The notes under the pieces were generated by a model. That model was not told where the DNA came from and did not search any database. It saw only the letters and a program-made list of their open reading frames with translations. This document shows positions 57,063 through 64,000 of a stretch of 64,000 bases of DNA, one piece after another. The DNA is taken from contig NC_133033.1 of NCBI RefSeq assembly GCF_048771995.1, forward strand, positions 5,456,501 through 5,520,500. The letters are read 5' to 3'. Source of the stretch: Taeniopygia guttata (taxonomy: Eukaryota; Chordata; Aves; Passeriformes; Estrildidae). The position numbers and the translations under genes were made by a program. Position 1 is the first letter of the stretch. Every line of letters starts with the position of its first letter.

Positions 57063-60000
57063 CTGAAACAAACAAAAAGGCACCCCTTTTAAAATAAACC
57101 CATTTTTATATACAACACAGAAATTAGGGGACTAAGAAGAAACCATTCTGCAGCTATTCTACACTGACCCAAGTTATTCTAAGTTTACACTGACTCACAA
57201 CAACACTCTAGAAGTGCTGACTCCTCTGGATGGGGGAAGAAAAAAATCATAATATTGGAATTCCTCCCCCACAAATTCTTTCTCTTGCTATTCTCCTTTC
57301 TCCTTCCCAGAGAGGAAAAGCATCTGCTTCACAGCTCATATTTTTAAGTATAACTGATTTTTCATAAAATTCTGTGTCATTCCTTGACAGTTTAATTCTT
57401 CACCTACTAAACTCAAACCAAAGTAACCCTTTAAACACAAAGCAATCATTTTTCAACTGTTATTTGCATTTCCAGGAATACAAATAAACTAATCTGCATT
57501 TTAAGAACCTGTCACATATGTTGGTCTGTTACTCTTGAACATGCTTAAAATTTTATTCTGTGTAATATTCCATATGTATATTATTGTTTCACAGCACTGC
57601 AGTGATTAATGGCCTCCCATTAAAAATACGACTGAGCTTGGGTGGAGTTGCCTCCTGAATATGTTAGCAAAACTGTTTTGCAAATTCCTTTTTTCTTTAT
57701 ATAGAAATATAGAATGTGGCATGTGGTTTCTGGTTCACATCCAAGCATTCACTAAAATCTCATAAATGTGAGCAGCTGAATAGACAGACCGCTCTAATTT
57801 ACACCAGACTTTGTAATTTTATTTGCTTGGTATGGAATCATTCATCCATAAAGGTATGCTCCAGAACTGTTCAGAACTACAGGGCAGTTTAGCTGCATAT
57901 AGTCAAAATAAGACCATATTTAGTCTTCTGCAGCCTAGGCTTTTTGAACACAGCATTGGATCAGATTAATCCTATATTCTGTAGGGACTCATAAATTACT
58001 TCTAATTAATATTTTCAATAATATTCCATCAGATTAAAACGGACTATATTACAGGGACACATTCCCTTCTTGTGCTATAAATCTCTGCTTCAATCAGTTG
58101 TTACTGTGAGTTTAAATTACATGCAAAAAAGGGTCAGTATCTAACATCTACAAAAACAAAGTCCTCATCCAACTCACAAGAGTGGGAAAAAACCCAGCAA
58201 AGCCCCTAAACTGGGTTACATAACTGTCACAGTTGTACCTTGCCACTTGTTTCTGACAAAGCTATCAAGGGAATGCACACAACTCCAAGATTAGTCACAC
58301 ACACCTCACTGGGGGGGGATTTTGTCAAAACCCATGGCAAACAGGCACAGACAAAGCTGCACTTCTACAAGGGGACTGTAAACTTCTGGCTCACAGCTGA
58401 ATATTGGAATATGACATAATGTTAAACATTAATTGCCCAGAATTACTGGCATGCCCAATCCATTCTAATAAGCATAGAAAAGACAAAAGACAAGCTTTCT
58501 AAAAAGAGCTTATTATGGATATAAAGGATATTATGTATATCCATGTAGTTTCTGAGTAGATAAATAGAGATTTGTCACATATTAGTATAAATCAAATATG
58601 CTTGTTCAGAAAACAAGGATTTTAAGTACTTTCTAAAAAGTAAGCAACAATACAGGAGATGAAGAAAAAAAAAATTGTATGTGTTGAAGTGGAAGTTTGA
58701 CCTTACCTGAGGTAAATCCCCTTTATATTGGGTGTGGATTCAAAAGCATTCTCTGAAACCGTTGTGATCTTGTTGTTCTGGAGATAGAGATATTCCAGAG
58801 ATTCTGGCAGGCCTAAGGGGATAGATGTCAGTTGGTTGCCAGCCATGTCTAGTGACTGCAAGGAAGAGACAACAAGGGGTCAAATAACTGAATTTAAATA
58901 TTAGAAACACACCAGAAAGAGAATTAATTTTGAAGTTGTATTTATTATAGAATAAACTAATTTAATCTACCTCTAATTTGTAGCAAGGTAAGTTTGGCCA
59001 AGATAATTCTAGTCTCTTACACTCCTATTGAGCATCCTGATTTCACATGATATGTCATGCTGGTTTGTTTCAGAGTTCCACCATTTCTTTATCTTTGTCC
59101 CCAGGCATTAGCCCATGTCTGTTTAAGTAAATTAAAAACAGGCTGGGTTTCAGATATGCAGGAGAATTCCTTGGCATCTGCTACTGCAAAAACTTCACTG
59201 GCTAAGGATGGTGATAGGTACAGTTACACATGAAACCATCTGGAAATATTCTAATCTGGAGAATGTATGAAGACAGCAGGACTAAAGGTCATGGTCATTT
59301 CTCAGGTTAATTTTATGCAAGATAATGGATCAATATAAATGTTTTGTTACCCTGTATTGTAGTATTTTCATAGCACCAATCTGACACTATTTACCCACTA
59401 CTCAAAGCCACACTTCTGCAAACGTCCTCATTCCAGTGTTTTTATTCCTCACATAATGCCAGTCTGGAAAACAATTATCATAGAACCATTGAATTGTTTA
59501 GGTTGGAAAAAAGCTTTAAGATCATTGACTCCAACTGTTAACCCAGAACTGCCAAGTCCATTATGTAAAGGTCTTGCTTTGGAGTTGCAGAGTTTCCAGT
59601 GATTTCCATGGAAACAGTGTGGACTGAAGCATTTACTAAGTATATGCATAATCAGGATCTTTATGGATGGTTATTTGGCAAATTCACTCCAGTGCAACAA
59701 CTCAGAAACCACCTGCACAGTTAAGCACTTAATCATCAAAAGGATTCAGCTGGAAACAACCAACAAGTAATGCTGTTCCAAAGAAAAGCAACAGCCATAA
59801 ATGCCCCATTAGTCCAGCAGAACTTTAAGTCTGTGCTATTATCTGAACCCTGTTTAATAGCAGTGGGGTTTGCTGTGGGGATGGCCAATGGTTGAGCTGG
59901 CAACACCTCTGGCTTTACACTGACTGCAGGGGAGGGAGAATAGAACAAAAGTTCCACATAATTGTGAATCAGGACCTTTGAGAAGGAAAGCTTGTCATTC

Positions 60001-63000
60001 CAACCAGCAACTCCAGCTGCCCAACAGGGCTCATGACCCATTTTTGTTTGAAAATAAAACAGCCTACACTTTATTAATGTATTGCAGAAAAACAATCCTA
60101 GCCATCTGTAATTTTCAACAGCATCTTCCTTCCAGACTGCTTTGCATGTTAAATATATTTGCTCACACACTTATCAGTGAAGCACCAAACAAATGCAAAA
60201 GGTATTATTAAAGCCTGGGACCAAATCTGCAGCTGATGCAAACAGCTCTGCAGACACTGTTGCTGCATTGCTGATTGACATTAACTGAGAAATAAGCTAT
60301 TGGTTATTCCCAGACACAACAGAAAGGGAAACGTTCCTATAGATTAACATCAGGATTGTCTGAAAACACACTGGGGGCCAGTGTGACATATGCTGCATGT
60401 CCTTATCCCAGATTTGCTGTAAGATGTGCACACTTTGCCTGTGCAGTGACCTGACCATATGCCCCTCCATGGCTGCTGTGTGACACAGGCAATACCTTTC
60501 ACTGCAGGAAAGGAGCCGTTGCCTAAAAGGAAATGCAGACAAATCCTTCAGCCAGCGTAACAATTCTGAAAGGTCATTTTACTCAGCACAAATGTGATTG
60601 TTCCTGCCTGCCTTATGGTTTGTGTTTAACTTTCTCCAACAATTAAGCAAATGAGAAGACTGCTGATTGAATCCAGACTCCAAGCTGCTCCCCAGGTGCC
60701 TTAGCCAGCTGAGCTGCTAAATCCTACAGCTTGGCTTGTCTGACTCTAAGCTGATGTGGGGGCTTTGAGAATTAAGAGTGTTTTTGTTTATGCATTCCTT
60801 CCTCCTGCTGTCTCTATTCAGAGCTGATTTTAAATCTTTTGGGAGACGAGCTATTTGAAAGGCCTAATTTCAGTTTTAATGACAACATTTACTGATGTTT
60901 TTTCTGAAAATATAGGACACTGTCAGGATTCAGAAACAAAGCTGGACTGGCCAGGAATGGAAGGTACCCATCTCTGGCACAACAGCACATAATTTCTACT
61001 CTAGAAACAGAGTGTGTAGCACTTAAAATGCAACCCCAAAACACGAGGACCAAGTACATTTAGTATTGGTGCTACATAATTTGATTTAGGCAGACAGATG
61101 AGGATATCAGCATCACTAAAACAATTAAAGAAGGTAGTGTTTCTACCTGAAGACTGCTGAGTTCTCTCCATGCTCTTGAATAAATTGAATTTACTTTCAG
61201 TTTATTGTTGCTCAAATACAGTTCCCTCAGCTTTGTCATCCCAGACAAAGTCCCTTTTGGGATGATGCTTATCTCATTCTCCTTCAGCTTCAGAACCTGC
61301 AAGTTCTTTGGAAAGCCAAAAGGCACCATGTGGAGATTGTTTCCAGAAAGATCCAGAGACTTCAGTTGCCTCAGTTTACGGAAGGCCTCCCGATGGATCT
61401 GGGGACTTGTGAGCTTGTTGTAGCTCAGGTTCAGCTCTTCAAGGAAGTAAGTGGTAGCAAAGTCATTCCTGTTAATCTCTGAGATCTGGTTATGAAGGAT
61501 CATCAGTGTCTTCACTCGCCGGGGCAGCCCGCTGGGGATCCTTTCCAGCATGTTGTTGTACAGATGGACAGTGTGCAGCTTCTTTAAGCCCTGGAAGGCT
61601 AAGGGGTGAATACCTCGGGCTTTTAATTTGTTATTGTGGAGCAGAAGGTACTCCAGGTTCTTAATTTGGGTCAAGACATCTCTGTCAATCACCTTAATTG
61701 CATTCTTCTCCAGGTGGAGGAGGACGATGTTTCGAGGTAAACCACTTGGGATTTGTGAGAGGTTATTGCTGGACAAATCCAGATATTCAAGACTAGACAA
61801 TTTCCTTGGGAAAGCAGGAAAGAAAACACTTTGATTCTTCAAGGTGAAACAATAACCAACTTGCTCAAAGATTTCACAGTCTTTGCTTTAGAGCCTTTTT
61901 ACTCAGCACAGCTCCCACTATTGCCTTTGTCACAGGCCTTTTCTGCCTGTGATATGAGTTATGTGGACACCAAAACAGGGAGCTCCTATATTGCCACTAG
62001 GGATTAGGACTCGCTGCCACTGCTCCCCCCCGCCACACTAGCAAGAGAACATGCCAGAGTCCACAGACACCCAAACTGCCACTGACCTGAGGCCAGTTTT
62101 GCGTCCCAGATAGAAACATATGAGCAATTTCAGTGAACAAATACCACAAGGAAGATGCCATGGGAACATCACCAGAACAGAGTTTAGCTCTCAGTTTCAC
62201 ATAAACAAAGCCTGAGCGTGAGTAATTTCTGTCTCTCTTGAAGTATTTGCTGAAAGTGAAAGGCAGGTCTGCTTTCTAGATGATGAAATGTTACTTTTAT
62301 GAGAAGCAGAAATGCTAATTTAGTGTCCTAGGCTAAGGTAGTGAACTTCTCATGACCCTCCAGTATTATGGAAGTGAGTCAGGGCTAGAGCTGCTTTGTG
62401 TAAGCTACTGAATCTGGATTCCACGGTCTCAGTTGAAGCTAAATTAAATCCTCAGACCAGCCACTTATACCAACTGGATGTGGATCAATGGTTGTTCCAC
62501 AGCCAGGACTGAGGAACCCTGTATTCCCTTGAATTTCAAGTCAGTTTCTCAGTTCAAATTAGGGTTTTAATCTACTTGACTCGACATAACCCATTGCAGA
62601 TGACCAGAGAGTTTTCACGAAACAGGAAAACAAATGTGTTACAGACATTACTTACTGTTTACTACACTGCTGTTCCAGCTATCCAAGCATGCTCTGAATA
62701 AACAAATATAATCTTTAGGTAAAATGCTTCACTGCTGCCATTTGTAAGGTTTCCCCAGGATGGGAATATCTTAACAGAAATTATATGTCCAGCATGACCT
62801 GGAGGTGGACTCAACACAGATATCGTAAACTACTAAGGGAGGTTTCTGGGAATGGGAAATGGAAAAGGAAAGCACACAGTTTGGTACATTTTTTGTGTCT
62901 GGAGATCAGGAGGGTTTACAGAACTAAATTATGGGCAGGATCAATTGTGTGGTCTGAATTTTCAGGTAGGACAAAGTAAGCATTCAGTGTAAGCAGAGAA

Positions 63001-63756
63001 AAAAATGTTAAATTTTGAAGTGCTAAGTCCCAGGCTAAATCTAGGACAGCTATAGGCTATTTCTGATGCACCAGTTGGTAGGAAAGCTTTTGCAGCCATC
63101 TGGCTCTTGAGCAGCACCACTGCATCCCTGCCTGCTCCAGCAACCACCTGCACTGTGGTACAGCTGGGCAAGGGGAATTCACAGCTGTGTGTTTGTGGCT
63201 GCTTTCAAGCCACCTTCACAGAAACACACAAGTAGCTCCAGTGAAGATGAAGGTCTGTCTTTAATGCCCAGCGAAGTGCCCTAGAAACTGGAAAGTCCCA
63301 GGTAACCTCATTTTTGACTGTTTTGGAAGAACAAAGAGTAGCTTTCAATGTTGTTCTAGGTGGCTGTTCCCATAATGGACTTAGTACCTGGTGTGACTGG
63401 GTCTGTGGCAGGCAGGGAGTGGTGCAGTCTAATGTTCAGTGTTCTGCCTTTTGTATGAAACAATTCTCCAACCACTCACCCAGACCTTTGCTCTTGAATG
63501 GCAGCATCTGCATCTCAGCAGTGAAATGCATAACATCATCCAGCTTTTAATTTCTACTGTGTCCTTTGTTCAGTAGATGCATGACTGTCCCAGAGGGGGC
63601 AGACAGACAGAGAGGTATTAAGTGCAAATCTCAGTCTCACCAGAAAGTTTCATTGTCCATTCCCTCATTAGACAAGTAGTTATTCTGCAAATACAGCTCC
63701 CGCAGACCGGCAAGCTCGCTGAACGCTCCTTTGGGAATCTTCTCCAGCTTGTTGCT
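56888..63756 (-). CDS. PODN: PODN (podocan), four 3' coding exons, 5' end outside the window
   Basis: On the minus strand the coding sequence joins 63756-63641, 61804-61147, 58855-58707 and 57062-56888 (stop TAA at 56890-56888). All boundaries are GT-AG and phases agree (split Trp tg|g and split Arg ag|g). The visible part is about 365 residues, the C-terminal 60% of a protein that is about 613 residues in human (from memory). It is a class V small leucine-rich proteoglycan, secreted into extracellular matrix. It binds collagen and inhibits smooth-muscle cell migration in mammals. Evidence is the run of LxxLxLxxNxL repeats in a 21-24-26 residue order, the signatures [20 protein letters not shown] and [15 protein letters not shown], and the acidic Glu-rich C-terminus peculiar to podocan. 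PODNL1 lacks this tail, and the SLC1A7 neighbour fits PODN. Confidence 0.96.
57063..58706 (-). other. PODN intron, 1.6 kb
   Basis: Minus-strand gtaagg to tttgtttcag. AT-rich, with no element recognised; a short G run lies near 58312. Confidence 0.9.
58707..58855 (-). CDS. PODN: PODN coding exon (LRR)
   Basis: 149 bp. On the minus strand the acceptor is cttccttgcag and the donor is gtaagg. It encodes [19 protein letters not shown], then [20 protein letters not shown] and [10 protein letters not shown] plus two bases of Arg. It holds the next 21- and 24-residue repeats and begins a 26-residue one. Human podocan has a closely related DIAGNQL / NLKGI segment. Confidence 0.95.
58856..61146 (-). 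other. PODN intron, 2.3 kb
   Basis: Minus-strand gtagaa to cttccttgcag. It contains the CR1 fragment at 59479-59575. A 144-codon open frame at 59736-60170 (-) shows no recognisable family. Confidence 0.9.
59479..59575 (-). mobile_element. CR1 LINE 3' fragment
   Basis: catagaaccattgaattgtt, taggttggaaaaaagcttta, agatcattgactccaactgt and taacccagaactgccaagtc match the reverse complement of the CR1 3' end typical of bird genomes. Confidence 0.85.
61147..61804 (-). CDS. PODN: PODN large LRR exon (nine repeats)
   Basis: 658 bp. On the minus strand the acceptor is ctgctttcccaag and the donor is gtagaa. After the last base of Trp it encodes 219 codons from [20 protein letters not shown] to AWRELSSLQ. 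Nine leucine-rich repeats run with lengths 21, 24, 26, repeated three times. Sequons NLS occur in SSNNLSQ and EELNLSY. The open frame continues upstream of the acceptor to an ATG at 61842, but those codons ([12 protein letters not shown]) are intronic: splicing to the preceding exon recreates the family motif ETFWKLSSLEY. Confidence 0.96.
61805..63640 (-). other. PODN intron, 1.8 kb
   Basis: Minus-strand gtgaga to ctttcccaag. Nothing is recognised within it. Confidence 0.9.
63641..63756 (-). CDS. PODN: PODN coding exon (LRR)
   Basis: 116 bp. On the minus strand the acceptor is ttgactctag and the donor is gtgaga. It encodes [17 protein letters not shown] followed by [20 protein letters not shown], then F and the first two bases of Trp. 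It spans the second half of a 24-residue repeat and most of a 26-residue repeat. NET is a potential N-glycosylation site. It is the most 5' PODN exon in this window. Confidence 0.95.
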
Positions 63757-64000
63757 CTAGAGTCAACAAAAGCACAAAGCACAGTATTTTATATGAATCA
63801 ACACAACATTTGGGTTCTGTTCAACTAGCATGGGCAATTAAACTTCAGATGGGCTAGACATGAAATATTTAGGGGGCTTTATAATGTGATGGACAGACTG
63901 GACCAGATTAATTTGTTAACTAATAAAGCAGATACCAACACAGACAAATTTGTCTGAGTGTTTCAATAAATAGTAAAAGAAAAAAACACATCTAAAGTAC

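Noticed and set aside
56862..57092. Poly-serine open frame on the plus strand
   Set aside because: It is the antisense of the PODN acidic tail exon.
59736..60170. 144-codon minus-strand frame inside the PODN intron
   Set aside because: No recognisable domain and no splice sites joining it to PODN in phase with an LRR sequence.
61805..61842. ATG at 61842 as the start of a short podocan-like gene
   Set aside because: The codons before KLSSLEY are intronic. A good acceptor (cccaag) sits at the junction and splicing to 63641 rebuilds the family motif ETFWKLSS.

Overview
This is vertebrate nuclear DNA, most probably from a bird. Genes are split by GT-AG introns of 0.8 to more than 10 kb. Several fragments of CR1 LINEs are present with the avian-style 3' end (ATTCTATG-type octamers), along with a few ancient MIR-like SINE relics. 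There is no bacterial, viral or plasmid organisation: no operons, tRNAs, rRNAs, CRISPR arrays or phage modules. Most long open frames are chance or minisatellite-driven.

Two protein-coding genes are clearly visible, both truncated by the window edges and arranged tail to tail. (1) SLC1A7 (excitatory amino acid transporter 5, EAAT5) is on the + strand. Nine coding exons between 11793 and 43431 join in frame into about 492 residues, from the end of TM2 to the C-terminal PDZ ligand ETNV. The first one or two coding exons (about 72 residues by comparison with human EAAT5, recalled from memory) must lie upstream of base 1. The 3' UTR ends near 44545, just past an AATAAA signal. (2) PODN (podocan, a class V small leucine-rich proteoglycan) is on the - strand. 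Four coding exons between 63756 and 56888 give the C-terminal 365 or so residues: a leucine-rich repeat array and an acidic Glu-rich tail. Its 5' exons lie beyond base 64000. The same convergent SLC1A7/PODN pair is known from human 1p32, so this is conserved synteny and supports orthology for both calls.

Layout: 1-11792 is intron of SLC1A7, holding a 38-bp GC-rich minisatellite (about 1035-1505), CR1 tails and a MIR-like relic. 11793-43431 holds SLC1A7 exons and introns, with a hexanucleotide microsatellite just after one donor site. 43432-44545 is the SLC1A7 3' UTR. 44546 to about 56700 is the convergent intergenic interval, holding a perfect 12-bp inverted repeat, a roughly 300-bp CR1 and a CpG-rich segment at about 52460-53110. 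56888-63756 is PODN. 63757-64000 is PODN intron.

The two genes have no known joint pathway: EAAT5 is a retinal glutamate transporter/anion channel, and podocan is a secreted matrix protein. I do not see a previously undescribed system. The items most worth a second look are the minisatellite with its higher-order 114-bp period, the CpG-rich segment between two convergent 3' ends, and the strict 21-24-26 residue supermotif in podocan.
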